Source: Chloroflexota bacterium
GTDB lineage: Bacteria; Chloroflexota; Dehalococcoidia; Dehalococcoidales; RBG-16-60-22
Assembly (NCBI GenBank): GCA_016190585.1
Contig: JACPQH010000014.1
Location: 1 to 5,959, forward strand
DNA length: 5,959 nucleotides
Reading direction: 5' to 3'
Under the pieces are notes generated by a model. The model searched no databases. It was given only the letters and a program-made list of their open reading frames with translations, and was not told the origin of the DNA. The translations under genes were made by a program, and so were the position numbers. Positions 1 to 5,855 of the stretch are shown here, piece by piece (position 1 is the stretch's first letter; every line of letters starts with the position of its first letter).

Positions 1-2165
1 ACCATGGCCACCTTGAGACCTTCCGCCTGCAGCTTTCTGACCTCGCTGGCCTTGTCTTCCGGCAGCACCTCCGCCAGCACCCGGTCGATACCTACCTGCC
101 GCGCGATGGCTTCCGCGGTGCGCCGGTTGTCCCCGGTTATCATCGCCACCCGGATGCCCATCCGGTGCAGCTCCTTTACCGCCGTGGCCGAGGTTTCTTT
201 CAGGGTATCCGCCACCGCCACCATGCCGGCCAGCCGGTCGTTGACCGCGACGAACATGACCGTCTTGCCTTCCTTTTCGAGCCGTTCCGCCTCGGTCGCC
301 TGGCCGTCCAGGGAGACGCTCCGCTCGGCCATCAGCTTACGGTTGCCCAGCAGTATGGTCTGGCCGTTTGACCTGGCCTCGACGCCATGACCGGGCACCG
401 CGTTAAAGCTCTCAGCGTCTTCGGGGGGCAGCCCCCACTCCCGGGCCCGCCGCACGATGGCCTCGCCCAGGGGGTGCTCGGAGTTCTTCTCCGCCACCGC
501 CGCCAGGTGCAGCACCTTCTCCTGAGCCAGGTTATCGAGCGCCACGATGTCGGTAACGGAGGGATCACCCCGCGTGAGCGTGCCGGTCTTGTCGAAGATG
601 ATGAACTTGAGCCGGGCGGTGTTCTCTATCGCCTCAGCGCCTTTGAAAAGAATGCCGTATTCCGCCCCCTTGCCGCTCCCGGCCATTATCGCGCTCGGCG
701 TGGCCAGGCCGACGGCGCACGGGCAGGAAATAATGAGCACCGTCACCGACGTGAGCAGGGCGAAGCCGAAGACGCCCATGCCCGACAGGACGTAAGGCGT
801 GAGTATCAGCCGGCTTTCCGGGACGAACCACAGCGCGTAGCCGAAAAAGAACCAGAACAGGAACACCATCAACGCCAGGGCATGCACGCCCAGGATAAAG
901 TGCCCGGCCACCTTGTCGGCCAGTTTCTGGATGGGGGCCTTGGTGGTCTGCGCGTCCTCCACCAGCTTGATAATCTGGGCGAGCGCCGTGTCCTTGCCCA
1001 CGCGGGTGGCCTTGAAACGGAAGGCCCCGGTCTTGTTGATGGTGCCGCCGATCACCTCGTCGCCGGTCTTCTTCTCTACCGGGATGCTTTCCCCGGTTAT
1101 CATGGACTGGTCCACCGAGGAGTAGCCTTCCAGCACGATGCCGTCCACCGGCACCGATTCGCCGGGTTTGACCAGCAGCATGTCATCAATCTGGACCTCT
1201 TCGGCGGGGATCTCCAGCTCCTGGCCGTCTCTGAGCACCGTGGCCTTCTTGGGCTGGAGCTTCATCAGCCGCCGGATGGCTTCCGAGGTGCGGCCCCGGG
1301 TCACGGCTTCAAGGTAGCGGCCCAGGATGATGAAGGCGGTGAGCAGCGCCGCCGCTTCGTAGAAGGTGGCTTCGTGGCCGCCGAAACCGGCGTTCGGCCA
1401 GAAAGTATTGATGACGGCGATAAAATAGGCGGCGCCGATACCGGTGGCGTAGAGCAGGTTCATATCGGTCAGGCCGCGTTTCAGGCCGTTCCAGCTATTT
1501 ACGAAGAACTGGCGTCCCGGACCGAAGACGATGGGCGTGGTCAGGAAAAACAGGAAGACCTTGTTGTTCATCCACGCCGGGACGATGTCCGGCAGAAACC
1601 AGTAGGGCTGGAAGGTGCCAATCATGACCAGCAGGCCAATCGACCAGGCGATTATCAGGTTGGTGCGCTGCCGTTTTATCTCGCGCTGGCGCGCCTCCTT
1701 CTCCCGGTCCAGGCTTTCCTGGCCTTCGGCCCGCTCCTCGGCGCTGTAACCGAGCTCCTGTATCGTCTTTTTTACCTCGGACAGCGGCGTTAAGGAGGGC
1801 TCGTATTCGACTCGCGCCGAGCCGGCCGCGAGGTTGACCACAACCTTGTAGACGCCGGGCAGGTCGCCCACCGCCTTCTGGATGTGCTCCACGCACGAGG
1901 CGCAGGTCATGCCGCCAACGTTCAGCGACGCCGTGCTCAGGATGGCCTCATATCCCGTGTCATCAACCGCCTTTTTGAGCACCGGCAGCGTCACCAGCGC
2001 CGGGTCGTACTCGACCACGGCCTTGCCCGTGGCCAGGTTGACGACGGCGTTGGTCACGCCGCGCACGCCCTTGAGGGCCTCCTCGACATGGGAAACGCAG
2101 GCGGCGCAGGTCATACCGCCGATGGACAGGTACAGGGTTGCTTTAGGGTCCTTGCTGTGTGTCAT
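1..2165 (-). CDS. copA: Cu(I)-exporting P1B-type ATPase CopA, C-terminus cut off by window edge
   Basis: This gene encodes an ATP-driven pump that moves Cu(I) out across the cytoplasmic membrane. The 721 visible residues start with two heavy-metal-associated domains (GGMTCAAC, Cys20/Cys23; GGMTCASC, Cys88/Cys91). Membrane segments follow near 169-187, 203-219, 237-255, 266-286, 423-447 and 465-492. The last carries the CPC metal site (Cys481-Pro-Cys483). The actuator TGES is at 357-360, the phosphorylated aspartate at Asp525 in DKTGT, the nucleotide-domain SEHP at His564-Pro565, and TGDN at 677-680. The reading frame is open to base 1, ending in VAMV just before the expected GDGxNDxP hinge and last two helices. 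The start at 2165 is chosen for an AGGAG at 2176-2180, ten bases upstream. It diverges from csoR, so copper-induced expression is expected. The final-helix metal residues lie outside the window, so the choice of Cu over Ag rests on CPC, the CxxC domains and csoR linkage. Confidence 0.96.
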   Translation of the reverse strand, partial: MTHSKDPKATLYLSIGGMTCAACVSHVEEALKGVRGVTNAVVNLATGKAVVEYDPALVTLPVLKKAVDDTGYEAILSTASLNVGGMTCASCVEHIQKAVGDLPGVYKVVVNLAAGSARVEYEPSLTPLSEVKKTIQELGYSAEERAEGQESLDREKEARQREIKRQRTNLIIAWSIGLLVMIGTFQPYWFLPDIVPAWMNNKVFLFFLTTPIVFGPGRQFFVNSWNGLKRGLTDMNLLYATGIGAAYFIAVINTFWPNAGFGGHEATFYEAAALLTAFIILGRYLEAVTRGRTSEAIRRLMKLQPKKATVLRDGQELEIPAEEVQIDDMLLVKPGESVPVDGIVLEGYSSVDQSMITGESIPVEKKTGDEVIGGTINKTGAFRFKATRVGKDTALAQIIKLVEDAQTTKAPIQKLADKVAGHFILGVHALALMVFLFWFFFGYALWFVPESRLILTPYVLSGMGVFGFALLTSVTVLIISCPCAVGLATPSAIMAGSGKGAEYGILFKGAEAIENTARLKFIIFDKTGTLTRGDPSVTDIVALDNLAQEKVLHLAAVAEKNSEHPLGEAIVRRAREWGLPPEDAESFNAVPGHGVEARSNGQTILLGNRKLMAERSVSLDGQATEAERLEKEGKTVMFVAVNDRLAGMVAVADTLKETSATAVKELHRMGIRVAMITGDNRRTAEAIARQVGIDRVLAEVLPEDKASEVRKLQAEGLKVAM

Positions 2166-2217
2166 CGTAAAAAATCTCCTCGCTTCCTCCCTGAAATTCG
2201 ATAGTGGCGCGTACGAA

Positions 2218-2230
2218 GTATGCCCCATAC
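2218..2230. repeat. Small dyad GTATG-CCC-CATAC in the copA leader
   Basis: The arms GTATG (2218-2222) and CATAC (2226-2230) are perfect inverted copies around three bases. The right arm overlaps the left arm of the putative copA operator by four bases. In the copA transcript it could fold as a short hairpin with a GGG loop, or it could extend the protein-binding site. It is short enough that chance cannot be excluded. Confidence 0.35.
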
Positions 2231-2243
2231 CCCCAATAGGTAT
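2227..2243. promoter_or_regulatory. Putative CsoR operator for copA
   Basis: The 17-base site ATACCCCCAATAGGTAT has inverted arms ATACC/GGTAT around seven bases. It sits nine bases past the copA -10, so a bound repressor would overlap the transcription start. A C-run facing a G-run inside an AT-edged dyad resembles published CsoR operators. It closely resembles the second site in front of csoR (same length, same C-run, TAGG or TAGGG on the right). Assignment to CsoR is inferred from this pairing and from the adjacent csoR gene. Confidence 0.7.
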
Positions 2244-2252
2244 TACGATTTA

Positions 2253-2282
2253 ATGATAGTTCCATCATCCGCCGGTTGTCAA
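2253..2282 (-). promoter_or_regulatory. Predicted sigma-70 promoter of copA
   Basis: Read on the minus strand, TTGACA (2282-2277) is followed by an 18-base spacer and TATCAT (2258-2253), which matches 5 of 6 bases of the -10 consensus. Transcription should start near 2246, leaving a leader of about 80 bases before the copA start. The likely CsoR operator lies directly downstream of the -10. The element faces away from the csoR promoter, with 33 bases between the two -35 boxes. Confidence 0.75.
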
Positions 2283-2315
2283 GGGGCCGCGGGGGAGAAA
2301 TATCGGGGTTGAATA

Positions 2316-2345
2316 TTGACACCCCGGCGCGCCTGCCTGTATAAT
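2316..2345 (+). promoter_or_regulatory. Predicted sigma-70 promoter of csoR operon
   Basis: TTGACA (2316-2321) and TATAAT (2340-2345) both match the consensus perfectly and are separated by 18 bases. Transcription should begin near 2352, giving a leader of about 33 bases that contains the second putative CsoR operator and the csoR ribosome-binding site. Such a strong promoter makes sense if CsoR represses it under low copper. Confidence 0.85.
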
Positions 2346-2355
2346 ACGTTAGAAG

Positions 2356-2374
2356 GATGCCCCCATAGGGCATC
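2356..2374. promoter_or_regulatory. Putative CsoR operator for csoR (autoregulatory)
   Basis: Perfect seven-base inverted arms GATGCCC (2356-2362) and GGGCATC (2368-2374) flank CCATA. The site begins about ten bases after the -10 and ends one base before the GGAG of the csoR ribosome-binding site. Bound CsoR would therefore block initiation or early elongation. Its core ATGCCCCCATAGGGCAT has the same length and layout as the copA-side site. Regulation by CsoR is inferred. Confidence 0.72.
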
Positions 2375-2384
2375 GGAGCGTGGC

Positions 2385-2663
2385 ATGGCATCATATTTGA
2401 ACGATAAAGACAAAATCATACTGCGTTTGAAAAAAATGGAAGGGCAGCTCAAGGGCATCCGGAAGATGGTCGAGCAGGACAAGTATTGCGTCGACGTGCT
2501 GAACCAGCTGTACTCCATCGTCGCCGGTACCGAGAAGGTGGCGGCCATCATCATGAAAGACCACATCAAAGGGTGCGTCAGGGACGCGCTCGCCCGCAAC
2601 GACCACAGCGACGATTACGTGAACGAGCTGGTAGAAGTGGTCGAACGGTATTCCAAGCGCTGA
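2385..2663 (+). CDS. csoR: Copper-sensing transcriptional repressor CsoR
   Basis: This gene encodes a 92-residue cytoplasmic all-helical repressor of the CsoR/RcnR (DUF156) family, which releases DNA when Cu(I) binds. The family core is clear: MEGQLKGIRKMVE near 18-30, then Cys35 in KYCVDVLNQL, and His60 and Cys64 in KDHIKGCV. These match the Cys-His-Cys Cu(I) ligands of CsoR, and Tyr34 matches the second-shell tyrosine. Nickel- or formaldehyde-type relatives (RcnR, FrmR) use different ligand sets. The ATG at 2385 is chosen because GGAG (2375-2378) sits six bases upstream. An in-frame TTG at 2316 would lie inside the -35 box, upstream of the transcription start. It diverges from copA, lies 25 bases before the ICMT-like gene, and is probably autorepressed through the 2356-2374 site. 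Confidence 0.96.
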   Translation: MASYLNDKDKIILRLKKMEGQLKGIRKMVEQDKYCVDVLNQLYSIVAGTEKVAAIIMKDHIKGCVRDALARNDHSDDYVNELVEVVERYSKR

Positions 2664-2688
2664 CGGTCTGGGGAAAAACGAGGTTAGC

Positions 2689-3324
2689 ATGACGGAGTCA
2701 TACGCTTACGGGGTGTGGTCCCTGGTAGCAATCAACGCCGCGATATTCATCGCGTTTGCCCTTAGTTTCCTGAGGCCGAAGAAGGGGTGGGAGTGGCGCT
2801 CGCTGGGCGCCTTCACCGCCTTTGTGGTCGCCCTGTTCAGCGAGATGTACGGCTTCCCGCTGACCATCTACTTCCTCACCTCGGTGCTGGGGAGCAGCTA
2901 TCCCGCCACCAATCCCTTCAGCCACCTGAGCGGCAACCTGCTGGCGATGCTCTTCGGCGGCTCCGAGTTCCTGTCCGGGCTTTTCATGTTCCTCGGCGGG
3001 TTATTCATGTTGCTCGGCCTGATAATCATGGGCCGCGCCTGGAAGCAGATCCACCGGGCGAACGGCGAGCTGGTTACCTCCGGTATTTACGAGCGCATGA
3101 GGCACCCGCAGTACTCCGGCCTCTTTCTGATTACCGTGGGCATGCTGATACAGTGGCCCACCATCGTAACCGCCGTGATGTGGCCGGTCCTGATAGCCAT
3201 GTACTACCGGCTGGCCCACCGCGAGGAGAAGGAGATGGAAGCACGGTTCGGGGAACGGTACGCGGACTACCGGCGGAAGGTGCCGGGGTTCCTGCCGCGG
3301 TTGGCCGCGGCGCCGGTGCGGTAA
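2689..3324 (+). CDS. ICMT-like integral membrane methyltransferase family protein
   Basis: This 211-residue polytopic membrane protein has hydrophobic stretches near 8-28, 38-66, 96-115 and 144-172. Its C-terminal half carries the signature of the isoprenylcysteine carboxyl methyltransferase (ICMT)/phospholipid methyltransferase fold: SGIYERMRHPQYSG (131-144, with Arg138-His139-Pro140), then Glu179-Glu180, then FGERYADYRRKVPGFLP (187-203). In this fold the RHP and EE residues bind S-adenosylmethionine. Bacteria lack the eukaryotic CaaX substrate, so the acceptor is unknown. The same annotation has covered methanethiol S-methyltransferases (MddA) and lipid methyltransferases. The N-terminal part (about 30-95, including SEMYGFPLT) precedes this core and I cannot assign it a function. 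The gene starts 25 bases after csoR and probably shares its copper-responsive transcript. The ribosome-binding site is modest (GAGG near 2680). Family confidence is high, substrate unknown. Confidence 0.85.
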   Translation: MTESYAYGVWSLVAINAAIFIAFALSFLRPKKGWEWRSLGAFTAFVVALFSEMYGFPLTIYFLTSVLGSSYPATNPFSHLSGNLLAMLFGGSEFLSGLFMFLGGLFMLLGLIIMGRAWKQIHRANGELVTSGIYERMRHPQYSGLFLITVGMLIQWPTIVTAVMWPVLIAMYYRLAHREEKEMEARFGERYADYRRKVPGFLPRLAAAPVR

Positions 3325-3328
3325 GGCC

Positions 3329-3676
3329 GTGTGCCACCTGATCTTTGCTGTACCGGTAGCGGGGATTCCGCTGTTCTGGCTGCTCCCGCTTGAGTACTCG
3401 CTTTCCATAAACCTGCTGCTCTGGGTCGTTGCCGGCCTGGCCGGTTGCAAGATAGTCCAGGCCATGGCAAGACCGGCGCGGGACGGGTTCAAGAGCCTGA
3501 TCGGCGCCGAGGCGATGGTCGTTGGCGGCGGCGAGTTCCGGCGGTACCTGGTCAAAGCCGGTCACGAGCTCTGGACGGCGGAGAGCGCCGACGACCTGCT
3601 CCCCGGCGAGAAGGTGACGGTCGCGGCGGCCAATGGTATCAAGCTGGTCGTGGTGCGGGCCGCGCCCTCAGATTAG
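3329..3676 (+). CDS. Short NfeD-like membrane protein with C-terminal OB-fold
   Basis: This 115-residue protein has two hydrophobic segments (about 4-20 and 26-46) and a small C-terminal beta-rich domain (about 57-111). That domain follows the NfeD OB-fold pattern: SLIGAEAMV, a loop, then LWTAESADDLLPGEKVTVAAANGIKLVVV. NfeD proteins usually partner with stomatin/flotillin-type SPFH proteins in membranes, but no such gene is visible here, so its job is unclear. The start is a GTG four bases after the ICMT-like stop and is the first possible start in this frame. Only a weak AAGG precedes it, so translational coupling to the upstream gene is likely. It is probably the last gene of the csoR transcript. 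It lacks the ClpP-like protease domain of long NfeD proteins. I place it in the family by pattern, not by strong identity. Confidence 0.7.
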   Translation: MCHLIFAVPVAGIPLFWLLPLEYSLSINLLLWVVAGLAGCKIVQAMARPARDGFKSLIGAEAMVVGGGEFRRYLVKAGHELWTAESADDLLPGEKVTVAAANGIKLVVVRAAPSD

Positions 3677-3687
3677 CGGCCGGCCCC

Positions 3688-5007
3688 TTACCCCCCGAAC
3701 ATCATGTTCGGCAGCCACAGGATAATCTGCGGGAAAGCCGTAAAAATCGCGATGCTCACCACCATTACGCCGACATAGGGTAACGAGCCCTGGATGATGT
3801 GCTGTATCGGGGTTTCCTTGGATATCCCCTGCATCACGTAAAGGACGACGCCCACCGGCGGCGTGATCATGGCGAGCTGGATCAGGATGGTGAGCTGGAC
3901 GCCGAACCACACCGGGTCAAAGCCGAGCTGCGTCATCAGCGGGAAGGTCACCGGGAGGGTCACAATCATCAGGGAGACATCCTCCATCAACATCCCCAGA
4001 ATGAGATAGGCGGCGATAATGATTATCCAGACGACTACCGGGTCGAAGCCCAGGCCGGTCACCAGGCTGATTAGCAGAGCGGGCAGCTTGATCATCGACA
4101 TAGCCACCCCCAGGAGACGCCCGCCCACGATACAGATGGCGACGAAACAGGTGGTCCGCAGGGCCTCCAGCGTGGCGGTCCTGACACTGGTAAAGTTGAG
4201 CTTGCGGAACAGGGCGGCCATGCCGAGAGCGATAAACCCGCTCAGCGCCGCCGCTTCCGTGGGGGTCGCCTGGCCGGTATAGATGCTCCCCAGGATAAGG
4301 ACGATCATCAGCATGAAAGGCCAGATGTCGGTGATAGAGGAAAAAGCCCGCGGGACGTAACCCCAGGTGAGCTTGCGGCGGGGCGGCACCCAGGATTTCC
4401 ACCAGAAGGAGGTAGCAACGGCCGTCAGGAGCATGAACATACCTGCCAGGAGGAACCCCGGGAGGAACCCCCCGAGGAACAGCCGCGCCACCGAGACCTT
4501 GACGAACGCCCCGTAGATAATCATGATGATCGACGGCGGGATGAGGACGCCAAGCGTGCCGCCGGAAAGCAGCGACCCCATGATTATCTTGCGGTTATAG
4601 CCGCGGGCGAGCTGCTCCGGGATGGCGATGGTGCCGATGGTGACGCAGGTGGCCGTGGCCGAGCCGGTAATAGCCGCGAAGATGGAGCAGGCCGCGATGT
4701 TGGTGTGGACCAGGCCCCCCGGCAGGACTTCGGTGATCTTGGTGACGCCCCGGTACAGCTTCTCGGTCAGCCCGGAGTGAAGGATGATGTTTCCCATGAA
4801 GATGAACAGGGGGACCGCCACCAGCACGAAATCATTGACCGAGTTGAAGAGATGAAAAGCCGCCGAGCGCACCAGTTCCGGGGTGAAGATCCAGAGCACC
4901 AGCAACCCGGTGAGCAGCAGGGCGAAAGCGATGTAGACGCCGCTGGCCAGGAGGAACAGCAGGATGGCGAAAACGATCATGGTGACGACTAAGATATTGT
5001 CTTCCAT
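3688..5007 (-). CDS. dctM: TRAP transporter large permease subunit DctM
   Basis: This 439-residue inner-membrane protein is the main transport subunit of a tripartite ATP-independent periplasmic (TRAP) transporter, using an ion gradient to import an acid or similar solute delivered by a binding protein. It is hydrophobic throughout and of normal family length. Family landmarks are VPLFIFMG (65-72), the GGLVHTNIAACSIFAAITGS region (97-116), IPPSIIMIIYG (156-166), TPTEAAA (248-254), and ITPPVGVVLYV (381-391). The start at 5007 has TAAGGG six bases upstream (5014-5019) and lies 12 bases after the dctQ stop, so the two are co-transcribed. The 3' end meets the NfeD-like gene tail-to-tail with 11 bases between. 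Substrate cannot be predicted from the permease alone. Confidence 0.96.
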   Translation of the reverse strand: MEDNILVVTMIVFAILLFLLASGVYIAFALLLTGLLVLWIFTPELVRSAAFHLFNSVNDFVLVAVPLFIFMGNIILHSGLTEKLYRGVTKITEVLPGGLVHTNIAACSIFAAITGSATATCVTIGTIAIPEQLARGYNRKIIMGSLLSGGTLGVLIPPSIIMIIYGAFVKVSVARLFLGGFLPGFLLAGMFMLLTAVATSFWWKSWVPPRRKLTWGYVPRAFSSITDIWPFMLMIVLILGSIYTGQATPTEAAALSGFIALGMAALFRKLNFTSVRTATLEALRTTCFVAICIVGGRLLGVAMSMIKLPALLISLVTGLGFDPVVVWIIIIAAYLILGMLMEDVSLMIVTLPVTFPLMTQLGFDPVWFGVQLTILIQLAMITPPVGVVLYVMQGISKETPIQHIIQGSLPYVGVMVVSIAIFTAFPQIILWLPNMMFGG

Positions 5008-5019
5008 CTCCAGCCCTTA

Positions 5020-5595
5020 TTAACCGGCTTTTTTGAATCCCTTGATGCGGATGGCGCTATCCGTAACGTTGACGATCAGGGCGAACGCGAAGGCCACCAG
5101 CCCTATCAGGACGGGCAGGAAGGGGATCCAGATAGGGGTGTGGGTGATATAGGAAAAGCGGCTCTCCTCGATCGCCTGCCGCAGCCACTGGATGCTCAGG
5201 TAGATGAGGTAGGCGTTCACCAGGAACACCAGGCCGGCGGTATAAAGGTCCAGGTAGACCCTTTTTCTCGGGGAGAAGTGGCTGATGACCAGACTTATCC
5301 GGATGTGGCCGTCGGTGGCGAGGGTGTGGGCCAGCGCCAGGTAGACCATCATCACCAGGAGGAAGCCGCCCCACTCGTCAACGAACATCCAGGGCCTTGT
5401 GCCGGGGAAAATGCGCAGCAGGGCCTGTCTTTGGAAGATGAAGACGGTCACCATCGTCATCAGCGAGATCATGCCGAGGCCCGCCCCCCAGATGGTTATC
5501 ATGTTCAGCAGCCTGACCAGGCTCTTAAACCTCGCGTAAGCCGAGGGCGACGCCATGGCGGCTTCGCGTACCGGGACTGGTTCCGTCGCGTCCAT
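5020..5595 (-). CDS. dctQ: TRAP transporter small permease subunit DctQ
   Basis: This 191-residue small TRAP permease pairs with DctM in the membrane. Four hydrophobic helices are visible near 30-54, 75-93, 117-137 and 154-176. The DctQ pattern is clear: an acidic/aromatic WMFVDEW (69-75) leading into helix 2, then HTLATDGHIRISLV (90-103), whose GHIR is typical of the family. The start at 5595 follows AAAGGGGG (5602-5609) by six bases. An internal Met14 (codon at 5556-5554) is possible but has a poorer ribosome-binding site. The first roughly 25 residues are a polar cytoplasmic extension without a recognisable motif. It is the first gene of the dctQ-dctM operon and diverges from the lipoprotein gene at 5856. 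Confidence 0.93.
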   Translation of the reverse strand: MDATEPVPVREAAMASPSAYARFKSLVRLLNMITIWGAGLGMISLMTMVTVFIFQRQALLRIFPGTRPWMFVDEWGGFLLVMMVYLALAHTLATDGHIRISLVISHFSPRKRVYLDLYTAGLVFLVNAYLIYLSIQWLRQAIEESRFSYITHTPIWIPFLPVLIGLVAFAFALIVNVTDSAIRIKGFKKAG

Positions 5596-5683
5596 TTCGG
5601 TCCCCCTTTCAAGGTCCCCGGGAGTATGGTTGGCGTGGAAGTGAGCGGGATGGCGAAGATGCTTATTTCTATTATAAACCCCC

Positions 5684-5729
5684 TGTCAATAGCCGTGGCC
5701 GCGCGGAGGTCCCGGCAAGGCCATTGACA
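5684..5729. repeat. Inverted repeat with outward-facing TTGACA boxes in the dctQ/lipoprotein gap
   Basis: TGTCAATAGCC (5684-5694) and GGCCATTGACA (5719-5729) are inverted copies with 10 of 11 bases matching, 24 bases apart. Each arm presents TTGACA to its own strand: minus towards dctQ, plus towards the lipoprotein gene. A TATAAT (minus, 5676-5671) and a TAAAAT (plus, 5738-5743) follow at only 7 and 8 bases, too close for a normal -35/-10 pair. At the usual 17-base spacing only weak hexamers occur (ATAAGC on minus, TCTACA on plus). The element is either a pair of divergent promoters or a dyad binding site for a regulator of both units. Confidence 0.5.
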
Positions 5730-5734
5730 CAGTG

Positions 5735-5770
5735 TGATAAAATAAATCTACAGCTAAAATCTGATAAAAT
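5735..5770 (+). repeat. Direct repeats of TGATAAAAT upstream of the lipoprotein gene
   Basis: TGATAAAAT occurs at 5735-5743 and again at 5762-5770, a shift of 27 bases, with a third TAAAAT at 5755-5760. The block is strikingly AT-rich against its GC-rich surroundings. The copies could include the -10 of the lipoprotein gene or be regulator half-sites. I cannot tell which. Confidence 0.45.
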
Positions 5771-5790
5771 CACTTCGCAAAGGAGGCTCT

Positions 5791-5805
5791 ATGGCGCCTG
5801 GATAG
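5791..5805 (+). other. Four-codon mini-ORF (MAPG-stop) behind a strong ribosome-binding site
   Basis: AAAGGAGG (5779-5786) lies four bases before an ATG, followed by codons for Ala, Pro, Gly and a TAG stop. This is a better ribosome-binding site than most real genes here have, yet the frame closes at once. It lies in the probable leader of the lipoprotein mRNA, 47 bases before its first ATG. It may be a short leader ORF or the remnant of an older start. No protein product is claimed. Confidence 0.35.
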
Positions 5806-5844
5806 GAAGGTGGTATTAGTGAGCTGTCATTCGGAGTTTGAAGT

Positions 5845-5850
5845 AGGAGG
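5845..5850 (+). promoter_or_regulatory. Ribosome-binding site of the lipoprotein gene
   Basis: The perfect AGGAGG lies two bases before a first ATG (5853) and five bases before a second in-frame ATG (5856). Spacing favours the second, giving MNRRK as the N-terminus; using the first adds one methionine. Confidence 0.85.
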
Positions 5851-5855
5851 AAATG

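Noticed and set aside
387..1793. A 468-codon plus-strand open frame opposite copA
   Set aside because: It is antisense to a clear CopA, and its translation is low-complexity (rich in Gly, Arg, Gln, His) without recognisable domains. Long antisense frames of this kind are expected in GC-rich genes.
2316..2384. N-terminal extension of csoR from a TTG
   Set aside because: The TTG is part of the -35 box and the extension spans the -10 and operator, all upstream of or at the expected transcription start. The ATG at 2385 has its own ribosome-binding site and gives the normal CsoR length.
2787..3341. A 184-codon frame overlapping the ICMT-like gene on the same strand
   Set aside because: It is a frame-shifted shadow, rich in Arg, Pro and His, of a gene with clear family motifs.
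3001..3565. Minus-strand open frames opposite the ICMT-like and NfeD-like genes
   Set aside because: They lack hydrophobic segments or family motifs and lie opposite two better-supported genes.
5671..5689. TTGACA and TATAAT on the minus strand as an ordinary dctQ promoter
   Set aside because: Only seven bases separate the hexamers, far from the 16 to 18 needed by sigma-70, so I report the symmetry but do not call a standard promoter.
5140..5727. A 195-codon plus-strand frame opposite dctQ
   Set aside because: It is the complement of a well-supported four-helix DctQ, is polar and His/Gln-rich, and has no recognisable domain.
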